Below, piece by piece: positions 1 through 6,900 of a stretch of DNA of 35,489 nt. The stretch lies in NCBI GenBank assembly GCA_021163295.1, contig JAGGXD010000180.1, positions 1-35,489 of the forward strand, read 5' to 3'. The number at the start of each line of letters is the position of its first letter. Position 1 is the stretch's first letter. Made by a program: the position numbers and the translations under genes. Below the pieces are notes generated by a model. The model made no database searches. It was not told the origin of the DNA and was given only the letters and a program-made list of their open reading frames with translations. This DNA comes from Bacteroidales bacterium (lineage in GTDB: Bacteria; Bacteroidota; Bacteroidia; Bacteroidales; VadinHA17).

Positions 1-1
1 A

Positions 2-328
2 ATATTAATTGAATGTAAAACTATAAAGGAAAGTGGTTACAATAAATTCAGTTCCGTTTCACGACAAATGAAAGCCTACACAAATCTCGCAATCGTAAAT
101 GATTATAAAGTAATTAAAACATTGCTTGTAGCTCCTGATTTTAGTGATGCTTTTGTAAATGATTGCGAACTTGAATATGAATTGAATTTATCTCTTATTA
201 CAGCATCTTCATTAACCACAATTCTGAAAGAATTTAAAAATTCAAAGAAACATAAGCAGTTGCCTTATAAACTATTGATGAGAGATGTTCTAATTCAGTC
301 TGAAAGAATTCTCAAAGCTATCAAATAA
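2..328 (+). CDS. PD-(D/E)XK nuclease, C-terminal part only (restriction endonuclease-like)
   Basis: The reading frame is open at the left edge, so only the last 108 codons are present and the start lies outside the window. The first residues read ILIECKT: a hydrophobic strand running into E-x-K (Glu codon 11-13, Lys codon 17-19), the catalytic half-motif of PD-(D/E)XK nucleases. It is followed by R-Q-M-K-A-Y (Gln codon 65-67, Tyr codon 77-79), which fits the QxxxY pattern of several families in this fold. The next strand, TLLVAPDF, and a helical tail resemble the C-terminal cleavage domains of type IIS restriction enzymes such as FokI or AlwI; this resemblance is from memory. The aspartate of the PD motif should lie upstream. 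Internal ATG at 68 is not a plausible start because it would cut off the motif. The ion channel gene follows after 9 bases, suggesting co-transcription. The exact family and DNA target cannot be told. Confidence 0.6.
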   Translation: MLIECKTIKESGYNKFSSVSRQMKAYTNLAIVNDYKVIKTLLVAPDFSDAFVNDCELEYELNLSLITASSLTTILKEFKNSKKHKQLPYKLLMRDVLIQSERILKAIK

Positions 329-337
329 ACCAATAAT

Positions 338-1132
338 ATGCTTAAGCGATTATTTTTGAATGAGACTTTTATTCTCATCCTAATTATTGTTAATGCTATA
401 ACAATAATGCTCGCAGCCTTTGATTCATGGAGTTTATCCCAGAAATCTATTATTCTGCTTTGTGACAATATTATTACTTTAATGTTCCTGATCGAGTTAA
501 CTATTAAACTCAATCATTTTAAAATACGTGGGTACTTCTCTTCAAATTGGAATAAAATGGATTTTGTACTCATAGTTCTTTCAATACCTGCATTAGTTTC
601 ATGGATTTTTAGTTTTGAAACCTCCAGCCTTAGTTTTTTTCTGGTTTTTCGTGTATTAAGAGTATTTAAATCTTTCAGATTCTTAAAATTTGTTCCGGGT
701 ATTTCAAGCCTACTTCAAGGCATAAGGAGAGCATTAACTACTTCTGTAATAATTCTCCTTGGTTTTATTGTTTACACATTTATTATTGGAATTCTTTCCT
801 GCTATTTATTTAAAGAAGTAAGTCCTGAGCATTTTTCAAACCCAATAAATGCTTTTTACTCAACTTTTAAGATTTTTACTATGGAGGGTTGGTATAATAT
901 TCCAGAAGAAATAGCCAGGAATTCATCTGAAGGTATAGCATTTTTGACTAAGATTTACTTCATTTTTATTTTGATAACCGGAGGAATATTTGGCTTATCG
1001 CTGGTGAACTCTATTTTTGTTGAGGCGATGCTCAGCGATAATACCGATGATATTGAAAAGAAAGTAGATGAATTGAACAGAAAAGTATCTACATTACTTG
1101 AACAACAGAATGGAAATAATAGCAATTCATAA
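338..1132 (+). CDS. Voltage-gated cation channel, single-domain (BacNav/CavMr-like)
   Basis: 264 residues with one six-segment ion-transport domain, the size of bacterial homotetrameric sodium channels. Approximate segments: S1 8-28, S2 37-57, S3 74-92, S4 100-118, S5 133-156, S6 203-230. S4 carries a positive residue at every third position (R105, R108, K111, R114, K117), a complete voltage sensor. The pore loop reads T181-M-E-G-W-Y-N187, where NaChBac has TLESWAS. Glu at the filter position followed by Gly-Trp is closer to eukaryotic calcium channel repeats (TMEGW) and, from memory, to the calcium-selective CavMr. Residues 235-258 form a heptad-like C-terminal coiled coil, as in BacNav tetramers. 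The gene starts 9 bases after the nuclease stop. Its physiological role is unknown; calcium permeability is inferred from the filter only. Confidence 0.85.
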   Translation: MLKRLFLNETFILILIIVNAITIMLAAFDSWSLSQKSIILLCDNIITLMFLIELTIKLNHFKIRGYFSSNWNKMDFVLIVLSIPALVSWIFSFETSSLSFFLVFRVLRVFKSFRFLKFVPGISSLLQGIRRALTTSVIILLGFIVYTFIIGILSCYLFKEVSPEHFSNPINAFYSTFKIFTMEGWYNIPEEIARNSSEGIAFLTKIYFIFILITGGIFGLSLVNSIFVEAMLSDNTDDIEKKVDELNRKVSTLLEQQNGNNSNS

Positions 1133-1184
1133 ACTTTTAGCAAGTTGTGAAATTTTTGCCTTTTAGAAAATGATGAAAAAAGAA

Positions 1185-1202
1185 ACGTCCCTTTCGGGAC
1201 GT
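1185..1202 (+). other. Perfect 7-bp hairpin between channel and NYN genes
   Basis: ACGTCCC (1185-1191) pairs with GGGACGT (1196-1202) around a TTTC loop. No T-run follows, so it is not a standard intrinsic terminator. It may act as an RNA processing or 3'-end stability element between the ion channel (ends 1132) and the NYN gene (starts 1259). Confidence 0.4.
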
Positions 1203-1258
1203 CGGACTAAAGATACTATCCTTAGTGATGTTTATGTAACGTAAAAATAATACAAAAA

Positions 1259-1894
1259 ATGATATATACAAATAAAAAAGATAAAAAAGAACGTGTTGTT
1301 GTTTATGTTGATGGATTTAATCTCTATTTTGGGTTGATGCAAGCCGGATTTAATAATTGTAAATGGTTAAACATTCATCAACTGGTATTGAACCTCTTAA
1401 AGCCCAATCAGGAATTAAGAAAAATATTATATTTTACAAGTAGGGTAAGTAATAATCCCGATAAACAAAAACGTCAGTCTACTTATATAGAAGCAATTGA
1501 AACAACAGGAACAAAGGTTTATTATGGACATTACCAATCTAATACAATAGAATGTAAACGTTGCGGAAATATTCGGCCAGTTTATAATGAAAAAATGACC
1601 GATGTAAACATTGCCACCCAGATAATAATAGATGCCTACCAAGACAACTACGATATGGCTATGTTAATTTCTGGTGATAGTGATTTAGTTCCTCCAATAA
1701 AAGCCGTTCATAAAAATTTTACACAAAAAAGAGTATTTGTTGCATTTCCTCCAAAAAGGCATAATGCTTCAGTAGCTTCTGTCGCTAAAGGCTCTTTAAT
1801 GATCGGACGCAAAAAACTTGTTGATAGTCAGTTCCCAATTCAAGTTAAGAAAAAGAATGGTTTTATTCTAAAAAAACCTTCAGGCTGGTCATAA
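1259..1894 (+). CDS. NYN domain protein (LabA/DUF88-like putative ribonuclease)
   Basis: 211 residues. The NYN (PIN-like) fold is shown by three acidic clusters: V-Y-V-D18-G-F-N21 on the first strand, E111-K-M-T-D115 in the middle, and I-S-G-D140-S-D142 near the end. Together these form the metal-binding site expected of a single-strand ribonuclease. A lone C99-x-x-C102 lies in an insert between the first two clusters and could contribute to metal binding. The C-terminus (about 185-211) is lysine-rich, as for an RNA-binding tail. NYN/DUF88 proteins occur in phage-like and mobile regions as well as in chromosomal RNA turnover, so the target is uncertain. It lies 126 bases after the ion channel with a hairpin between, and may or may not be in the same transcript. 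An imperfect hairpin with a T-run follows at 1921. Confidence 0.8.
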   Translation: MIYTNKKDKKERVVVYVDGFNLYFGLMQAGFNNCKWLNIHQLVLNLLKPNQELRKILYFTSRVSNNPDKQKRQSTYIEAIETTGTKVYYGHYQSNTIECKRCGNIRPVYNEKMTDVNIATQIIIDAYQDNYDMAMLISGDSDLVPPIKAVHKNFTQKRVFVAFPPKRHNASVASVAKGSLMIGRKKLVDSQFPIQVKKKNGFILKKPSGWS

Positions 1895-1920
1895 GTAATA
1901 AAAACAGTATGCGAAAATAA

Positions 1921-1950
1921 GCATAATGCTTCAGCATGATGCTCGTTTTT
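1921..1950 (+). terminator. Putative intrinsic terminator of the NYN gene
   Basis: GCATAATGCT and AGCATGATGC (1921-1942) form a near-perfect hairpin with one mismatch and a very short loop, followed shortly by TTTTT at 1946-1950. It begins 26 bases after the NYN stop codon and is correctly oriented for that gene. Confidence 0.5.
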
Positions 1951-2008
1951 CCTAAAATAATATAAATTATCGGTTATTGTTCAGCCTGCAAGCAAGCATG
2001 CACGGTAG

Positions 2009-2099
2009 CGGATTACAACTCGCTTCGCTCGTTGTGATCCGGTTTGGGAAGTTGCACATCGGATTACAACTCGCTTCGCTCGTTGTGATCCGGTTTGGG
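2009..2099 (+). repeat. Two exact 40-nt direct repeats, each a hairpin
   Basis: The segment 2009-2048 recurs exactly at 2060-2099, separated by 11 bases. Within each copy GGATTACAAC and GTTGTGATCC pair (one G-T wobble in RNA) around a core containing CTCGCTTCGCTCG, so each unit can fold into a long stem-loop in the manner of REP-like palindromic elements. The 335-base stretch from 1895 to 2229 holds no gene; it contains the NYN terminator, these repeats, the large palindrome and the tRNA terminators. Confidence 0.85.
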
Positions 2100-2107
2100 G
2101 GAGCCAA

Positions 2108-2230
2108 TCAACAAAATCCTCACTGCCTATCGGCAGTTGGTCTTTTTTATAATATATCCGCCTGCAAGCAAGCTTGCGCGGATATATTATAAAAAATCCC
2201 CACCCACTATGTGGGCGAGGATTTTGTTGA
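2108..2230. repeat. Nested inverted repeat beside tRNA-Cys
   Basis: The 14-mer TCAACAAAATCCTC at 2108-2121 is inverted exactly at 2217-2230, where it forms the immediate 3' flank of the tRNA. Inside lie a small hairpin on the left (2122-2137, stem ACTGCC/GGCAGT) and the tRNA terminator hairpin on the right (2196-2222). In the centre is a perfect 19-bp palindrome, 2143-2161 with 2178-2196, enclosing a 16-base loop. The left half therefore looks like a diverged, inverted copy of the tRNA 3' flank plus terminator. Confidence 0.8.
2190..2222 (-). terminator. Intrinsic terminator of tRNA-Cys
   Basis: Read on the minus strand, ATCCTCGCCCAC pairs with GTGGGTGGGGAT (two wobbles) around a three-base loop, and a run of T follows at once. 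It starts 7 bases after the tRNA 3' end. Confidence 0.75.
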
Positions 2231-2300
2231 GGTCGGTAGCGGATTCGAACCGCTGTAACTGGTTTTGCAGACCAGCGCCTAACCACTCGGCAAACCGACC
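2230..2300 (-). tRNA. tRNA-Cys (anticodon GCA)
   Basis: On the minus strand the acceptor arms GGTCGGT and ACCGACC pair over 7 bp. The anticodon stem CTGGT/ACCAG encloses the loop CTGCAAA, giving anticodon GCA, which reads cysteine codons. The T arm reads GCGG-TTCGAAT-CCGC. The base after the acceptor stem is T, matching the U73 identity element of tRNA-Cys. CCA is not encoded. A Bacteroidota-type promoter lies just upstream and a terminator just downstream, so it is a complete single-tRNA unit. The accessory-looking genes at 1-1894 lie on its 3' side, where integrases usually target tRNA genes, but no integrase is visible in the window. Confidence 0.95.
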
Positions 2301-2316
2301 ATTTTTTTATGGATTG

Positions 2317-2348
2317 CAAATTTATGTAAATTAATCCATTTCTGCCAA
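2317..2348 (-). promoter_or_regulatory. Promoter of tRNA-Cys
   Basis: On the minus strand TTG (2348-2346) is followed after 21 bases by TAAATTTG (2324-2317), an exact match to the Bacteroidota -33/-7 consensus TTG...TAnnTTTG. The predicted transcript start is near 2313, about 13 bases before the mature tRNA 5' end at 2300. Confidence 0.7.
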
Positions 2349-2393
2349 TCCATATTTTAATACACCTTTATCACCAATAATAATTCTTAAATA

Positions 2394-2765
2394 CTAAAAA
2401 TATTCTCCTTTGCTTGTACGACCCAATAAAACACTAACACTATCTATTTTCCCTCCGACAGGAGGATTCATTTTTGAAATTTTAACCCTTACCTTTTCAA
2501 TCCCATCCAGGCTTTCAAAAAGAACATCAAGAATCCTTTTTGCAATATGCTCGAGCAAATTTGACTTCTTCTCCATCTCTTCCTTTATCAGCTTATACGC
2601 AACCTGGTAGTTTACAGCATCATTAAGATTGTCTGTCTCAGCCGGCTTTCTCATATCCGTCTCAATCCAAAGATCCACTAAAAACCTGTTTCCAACAATC
2701 TGCTCCTCCCTGAAATGCCCATGGTAAGCATAAAATTCCATTTTCTCAATCTGTATAACGCTCAT
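2394..2765 (-). CDS. folB: Dihydroneopterin aldolase
   Basis: 123 residues, the usual FolB length. FolB converts 7,8-dihydroneopterin to 6-hydroxymethyl-dihydropterin and glycolaldehyde in cytosolic folate synthesis. The N-terminal pattern F-Y-A-Y14-H-G carries the conserved Tyr and is followed by E20-E21. E72 in N-L-L-E-H and K98 in K-I-S-K-M correspond to the pterin-anchoring Glu and catalytic Lys of the family (Glu74 and Lys100 in the S. aureus enzyme, from memory). The ATG at 2765 gives the standard N-terminus. It is transcribed divergently from glnS across a 101-base gap, and no other folate gene is in the window. Confidence 0.93.
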   Translation of the reverse strand: MSVIQIEKMEFYAYHGHFREEQIVGNRFLVDLWIETDMRKPAETDNLNDAVNYQVAYKLIKEEMEKKSNLLEHIAKRILDVLFESLDGIEKVRVKISKMNPPVGGKIDSVSVLLGRTSKGEYF

Positions 2766-2855
2766 ATATATTTTTTAAGTTACTTCTGAAAAGCAAATTA
2801 GCAAAAGAAAATCTGTTTTTCAAATGATTTATTCAATAAACCGGATATTTCCTCT

Positions 2856-2863
2856 TATTTTTG
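2856..2863 (+). promoter_or_regulatory. -7 element of a probably leaderless glnS promoter
   Basis: TATTTTTG matches TAnnTTTG exactly. Its last base lies 4 nt before the ATG at 2867, so initiation at the usual distance would begin the transcript on the start codon itself. At the expected -33 position (2832-2834) the sequence is TTC rather than TTG. Confidence 0.5.
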
Positions 2864-2866
2864 TAT

Positions 2867-4573
2867 ATGGAAAAATCAGAAGAAACCCGAACACCACTGA
2901 ACTTCATTGAGAGTAAAATCGAAGAGGATATCAGAAATAATAAAAACCAGGGAAAGGTATATACACGTTTCCCTCCCGAGCCAAACGGATATCTGCATAT
3001 AGGTCATGCCAAATCAATTTGCCTGAATTTCGGGTTGGGATCAAAATACAACGGAAAAACCAACCTCCGTTTCGATGACACTAACCCTATCAAAGAGGAA
3101 ATTGAATATATAAACTCTATCCTGGAAGATATTGAATGGCTTGGCTTTAACTGGGAGGGTAAGCCCAGATATGCCTCTGATTATTTTGACCGGCTATATG
3201 AATGGGCAATTAAAATAATAGGAAAAGGAAAAGCCTATGTGGATGATCAGTCAGCAGCAGAAATAGCAAATCAGAAAGGAACACCAACAGAACCGGGACA
3301 GGAAAGTCTGTACCGGAACAGAAGCATCGAAGAAAATCTCGATCTGTTCGAACGCATGAGAAACGGTGAGTTTGAAGAAGGTTCTAAAGTGCTGCGTGCA
3401 AAAATTGATATGGCATCTTCTAATATGCACCTCCGCGACCCGCTTATGTACAGAATACTTAAAAAACCACATCATCGTACCGGCGACAAATGGTGCATTT
3501 ACCCAATGTACGACTGGGCACACGGGCAATCAGATTTTATTGAAGGGATCACACATTCACTCTGCACCCTGGAATTTGAAGTACACAGACCCTTATACGA
3601 CTGGTTCCTGGACCAGATAATTGAAAATGATTACAGACCTGTGCAAACAGAATTTGCGCGGCTGAACCTCAGCTATACCATCATGAGTAAACGCAAACTG
3701 CTTGAACTGGTTAATGAAGGTTATGTAACCGGTTGGAATGATCCGCGTATGCCAACTATTTCAGGACTGAAACGACGTGGTTATACCCCTGAATCCATAC
3801 GCAATTTTGCCGACCGTATCGGAGTAGCCAAAAGGGACAATGTGATAGATGTAGCCCTGCTTGAACATGCCCTGAAAGACGACCTGAACAAAAAAGCTCC
3901 AAGGGTAATGGCTGTTCTCGACCCTCTGAAGGTGATCATTACAAATTGGCCTGAAGGAAAAACCGAAGATCTGGAAGCAATAAATAATCCTGAGGATGAA
4001 AGCATGGGTAGCCATACTATCCCGTTTTCCAGGGAGATATTAATTGAAAAAACCGATTTTATGGAAGATCCTCCCCGCAAATTTTTCCGTCTTGGTCCCG
4101 GTCGTGAAGTTCGTCTGAAAAGTGCTTATATCATTAAATGTGAGGATTTCAAAAAAGATCCGGATACCGGGAAGATCATAGAATTATATTGCACCTACGA
4201 TCCTGACACAAAAAGTGGCAGCGGCAGCCAGAAGAAAGTTAAAGGGACTCTTCACTGGGTCTCTGCACAACATGCCATTAATGCAGAGGTAAGAATGTAT
4301 GACCGCCTTTTTGATCATCCTGATCCTGCAGGACAAAAAGATAATGATTATAAGGAATTCCTGAATCCTGGTTCACTTAAAGTACTGAAAAACTGCATGG
4401 TCGAACCTTCTTTAAAAACATCAAAACCAATGGATAAATTTCAGTTTCAGCGTATCGGTTATTTTTGTGTTGACTATGACTCAACCGAAAATCACTTGGT
4501 TTTTAACCGTACCGTACCACTCAGAGATAGCTGGGCAAAAATGCAGAAGAACCGGCAAAACCAAAATAATTAA
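2867..4573 (+). CDS. glnS: Glutaminyl-tRNA synthetase
   Basis: 568 residues from the ATG at 2867; a TTG two codons upstream overlaps the promoter box and is not preferred. This class I synthetase attaches glutamine to tRNA-Gln in the cytosol. The HIGH motif is in P-P-E-P-N-G-Y-L-H44-I-G-H47, and the KMSKS-type loop is M274-S-K-R-K278. Residues R69-F-D-D-T-N-P match the conserved R-F-D-D-T-N block of the GlnRS/GluRS family. The N-terminal P-P-E-P-N (GlnRS) rather than A-P-S-P-T-G (GluRS), and the C-terminal anticodon-binding beta-barrels, separate it from gltX further along the window. Having both enzymes implies direct Gln-tRNA charging. It is followed after 81 bases by the dipeptidase. Confidence 0.96.
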   Translation: MEKSEETRTPLNFIESKIEEDIRNNKNQGKVYTRFPPEPNGYLHIGHAKSICLNFGLGSKYNGKTNLRFDDTNPIKEEIEYINSILEDIEWLGFNWEGKPRYASDYFDRLYEWAIKIIGKGKAYVDDQSAAEIANQKGTPTEPGQESLYRNRSIEENLDLFERMRNGEFEEGSKVLRAKIDMASSNMHLRDPLMYRILKKPHHRTGDKWCIYPMYDWAHGQSDFIEGITHSLCTLEFEVHRPLYDWFLDQIIENDYRPVQTEFARLNLSYTIMSKRKLLELVNEGYVTGWNDPRMPTISGLKRRGYTPESIRNFADRIGVAKRDNVIDVALLEHALKDDLNKKAPRVMAVLDPLKVIITNWPEGKTEDLEAINNPEDESMGSHTIPFSREILIEKTDFMEDPPRKFFRLGPGREVRLKSAYIIKCEDFKKDPDTGKIIELYCTYDPDTKSGSGSQKKVKGTLHWVSAQHAINAEVRMYDRLFDHPDPAGQKDNDYKEFLNPGSLKVLKNCMVEPSLKTSKPMDKFQFQRIGYFCVDYDSTENHLVFNRTVPLRDSWAKMQKNRQNQNN

Positions 4574-4654
4574 TATTAAACATTTCCGGGGAGCGAACAA
4601 TAAATGAATGATAATTGTACTTTTACTTCCCTGTATCTTTTAAAAAAATGCATT

Positions 4655-6277
4655 ATGAAACGAATTTCTTTATCAATTCTGACAATTATTTTATTAATTA
4701 TCTCAGGATCTTTATCAGAAATCAAAGCCTGCTCCAGCATCCTGGTAAGCAAAGGTGCTTCAAAAGGCAATTCTGTTATTATCACTTACTCGTGTGATGG
4801 GGAATTTCTGTCTCATCTGCAATATAAACCTGCACAAGACTATGCCCCTGGTGAATTCTATGAAATACATAGCTGGTCAGGAGAAGTTATTAAAATAAAA
4901 CAGGTATCCCATACATATGCAGTAGTAGGATTAATGAATGAATATCAGCTTTCTATTGGAGAAACTACATTTGATGGGCGTAAAGAGTTACGAAATCCGA
5001 AAGGCAAATTACATTACTGGACATTGATGAATCTGGCATTGGAACGTGCGAAAACAGCAAAAGATGCAATAAAGGTTATTGCCGGTCTGGTTGATGAATA
5101 TGGTTATGCCAGTACAGGTGAAACTATATCCATAGCTGATACGGATGAAGCATGGGTAATGGAAATAATTGGCACAGGTCAGGATGGTAAAGGAGCTATC
5201 TGGGTTGCCCGCCGGATTCCGGATGGCTATATTTGTGCACATGCAAATATGTCACGCATCGGAGAATTTCCGCTGGATGATCCAAATAACTGTTTATACT
5301 CTAAAAATGTAATCTCTTTTGCAATTGAGAAAGGCTATTTCAACCCCGATTCAGGCAAACCTTTCCGTTTCAGTGAAGCGTATGATCCACGATCACCCGA
5401 AAAACTGCGATACTGTGCAAGCAGGGTATGGAGCATTTTCCGGAGAAGTGCACCCTCTAAGAATTTTTCGTCAGATTTCCATCGTGGTGTTAAAGATGCT
5501 GAACCCTATCCATTATGGATCAAGCCTGATGAAAAATTATCTGTTCAGGATGTAATGGCTCTTATGCGTGATCATTACGAAGGCACACCATTTGATATGA
5601 CAAAAGGAGTGGATGCAGGACCATTCAGTACACCCAATCGCTGGCGTCCTGTTACCTGGGAAGTGGACAGTGTGAAATATGGATGGGAACGTCCTATTTC
5701 AACACAACAAACAGGTTTTTCATTTGTGTCACAGGCGCGTTCATGGTTGCCTGACGCTGTTGGTGGTGTTTTATGGTATGGAATGGATAATACTTATACA
5801 ACATGCTATGTGCCTCTATATTGCGGAATTACTAAAGTGCCTGAATCCTTTACCGTTGGGGACATCCGTAAATTTTCATGGAACTCTGCCTGGTGGGTGT
5901 TTAACTTCGTAGCTAATATTGCCAATTTGAAATATTCATATATGATCAGGGATATTCAGAAAGTGCAGCGTGAATTGGAAGAAAATTTCTTCGCATTACA
6001 GCCTTTGGTTGATAAAACAGCTGCAGCACTAAGTGAATCAAACCCTGAATTAATGAAAAAATACCTTACAGATTATTCTGTTACCCAGGGAGAACAAACA
6101 GTTCAGCGCTGGAAACAGCTTGGGGAAGAACTATTGACAAAATACAATGATGGCTATGTTAAGGATGAAAAAGGCCGTCCCCGTGGTGTTGGTTATCCGG
6201 AAGAATGGCTGAGAGATGTTAACAAATTAAGGGGTGATCAGTTTAAAATACCTGTCTGGGAGAAAAAGGAAGAATAA
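4655..6277 (+). CDS. Secreted C69-family dipeptidase
   Basis: 540 residues from the ATG at 4655. This start is chosen over an in-frame ATG at 4604 because it opens directly into a signal peptide (MKR, a hydrophobic stretch, then LSEIKA). Cleavage after that Ala would expose Cys26 in the sequence A-C-S-S-I-L-V. Family C69 (PepD-like) peptidases are N-terminal nucleophile hydrolases whose mature first residue is this Cys. The following S-K-G-A-S-K-G-N-S-V matches the family start. The near-consensus box TATCTTTT at 4634-4641 also favours the later start. The likely role is hydrolysis of dipeptides in the periplasm or outside the cell, supporting amino-acid use such as the threonine and alanine catabolism encoded nearby. 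A lipoprotein reading of the Cys is less likely because Lys precedes the Ala-Cys. Confidence 0.88.
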   Translation: MKRISLSILTIILLIISGSLSEIKACSSILVSKGASKGNSVIITYSCDGEFLSHLQYKPAQDYAPGEFYEIHSWSGEVIKIKQVSHTYAVVGLMNEYQLSIGETTFDGRKELRNPKGKLHYWTLMNLALERAKTAKDAIKVIAGLVDEYGYASTGETISIADTDEAWVMEIIGTGQDGKGAIWVARRIPDGYICAHANMSRIGEFPLDDPNNCLYSKNVISFAIEKGYFNPDSGKPFRFSEAYDPRSPEKLRYCASRVWSIFRRSAPSKNFSSDFHRGVKDAEPYPLWIKPDEKLSVQDVMALMRDHYEGTPFDMTKGVDAGPFSTPNRWRPVTWEVDSVKYGWERPISTQQTGFSFVSQARSWLPDAVGGVLWYGMDNTYTTCYVPLYCGITKVPESFTVGDIRKFSWNSAWWVFNFVANIANLKYSYMIRDIQKVQRELEENFFALQPLVDKTAAALSESNPELMKKYLTDYSVTQGEQTVQRWKQLGEELLTKYNDGYVKDEKGRPRGVGYPEEWLRDVNKLRGDQFKIPVWEKKEE

Positions 6278-6398
6278 ATCCCTGTCGTGGAATACTGGTA
6301 ATATGCTATGTAACATTTTACATTATTGTCTTAAAACCGAACAAATACACCTGTTCCTGCGTATAATTGGGTGAAACGAAAAGGAAAGGAGTTACAGG

Positions 6399-6824
6399 AT
6401 GAAAACAATAATAAAAATTTTGATCGTTGCGTTCGCTTTTAGTTCAACCTATTACGCCAATGCACAAAAACTAAAATCCGCTAATAGTAAAGAAAAGGAA
6501 AACATAAAGCTTGTAGAATTTACAAAAAAAGATCTCAAGAAAATTTACTATCTGGCAACTTACAATTTCTATAATGATAAATTCGGTGAGGCTTTACCCC
6601 TGTTTCAAAAACTACTGAAAAATGATCCCGCAAATTCAAACCTGCGTTATTACATTGGAGTCTGCTATTATCACACTAATAACTTTAACGCCTCAAAAGA
6701 ATATTTAACGATTGCGTCAGAGAATATAAGTAACAATTATAAAGACAGTGTATTTGAAAAAAATGCACCCCAGCAAGTCTTTAGTTACCTGGAACTTATT
6801 GATAATATTGAACTTAAGAATTAA
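6399..6824 (+). CDS. Small exported TPR protein
   Basis: 141 residues. A signal peptide spans about 1-22 (MKTIIKILIVAFAF then ANAQ), pointing to periplasmic or surface location. Residues 48-110 form about two tetratricopeptide-like repeats with the typical pattern A-x-x-x-F-Y/L, including L-F-Q-K-L-L-K-N-D-P and I-G-V-C-Y-Y-H-T-N-N-F. It has no catalytic motif and is likely a protein-protein adaptor; the partner is unknown. The start is unusual for this phylum: a strong AAAGGAG Shine-Dalgarno sits about 8 bases before the ATG. It converges with gltX across 76 bases. Confidence 0.7.
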   Translation: MKTIIKILIVAFAFSSTYYANAQKLKSANSKEKENIKLVEFTKKDLKKIYYLATYNFYNDKFGEALPLFQKLLKNDPANSNLRYYIGVCYYHTNNFNASKEYLTIASENISNNYKDSVFEKNAPQQVFSYLELIDNIELKN

Positions 6825-6900
6825 ACATTTTTCGTACCGCTAATTTAACCCGTTTGATTCACATTAACCTGGATTTAATGGGTTTTTTTGTAATGGGTTT

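Noticed and set aside
2009-2099. CRISPR array from the 40-nt direct repeats
   Set aside because: Only two units with an 11-base spacer, and no cas gene nearby; the units are self-complementary hairpins.
1977-2334. Three overlapping ORFs of 71-112 codons across the repeat block and tRNA-Cys
   Set aside because: Their translations are simply the direct repeats and the tRNA read through; two are on the plus strand and one on the minus, none with a start context or family match.
2861-2866. TTG start for glnS two codons before the ATG
   Set aside because: It overlaps the -7 promoter element; the ATG at 2867 fits a leaderless transcript.
6825-6900. Bidirectional terminator between the TPR gene and gltX
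   Set aside because: AACCC...GGGTTTTTTT can pair only as a 5-bp stem with a long loop; too weak to annotate.
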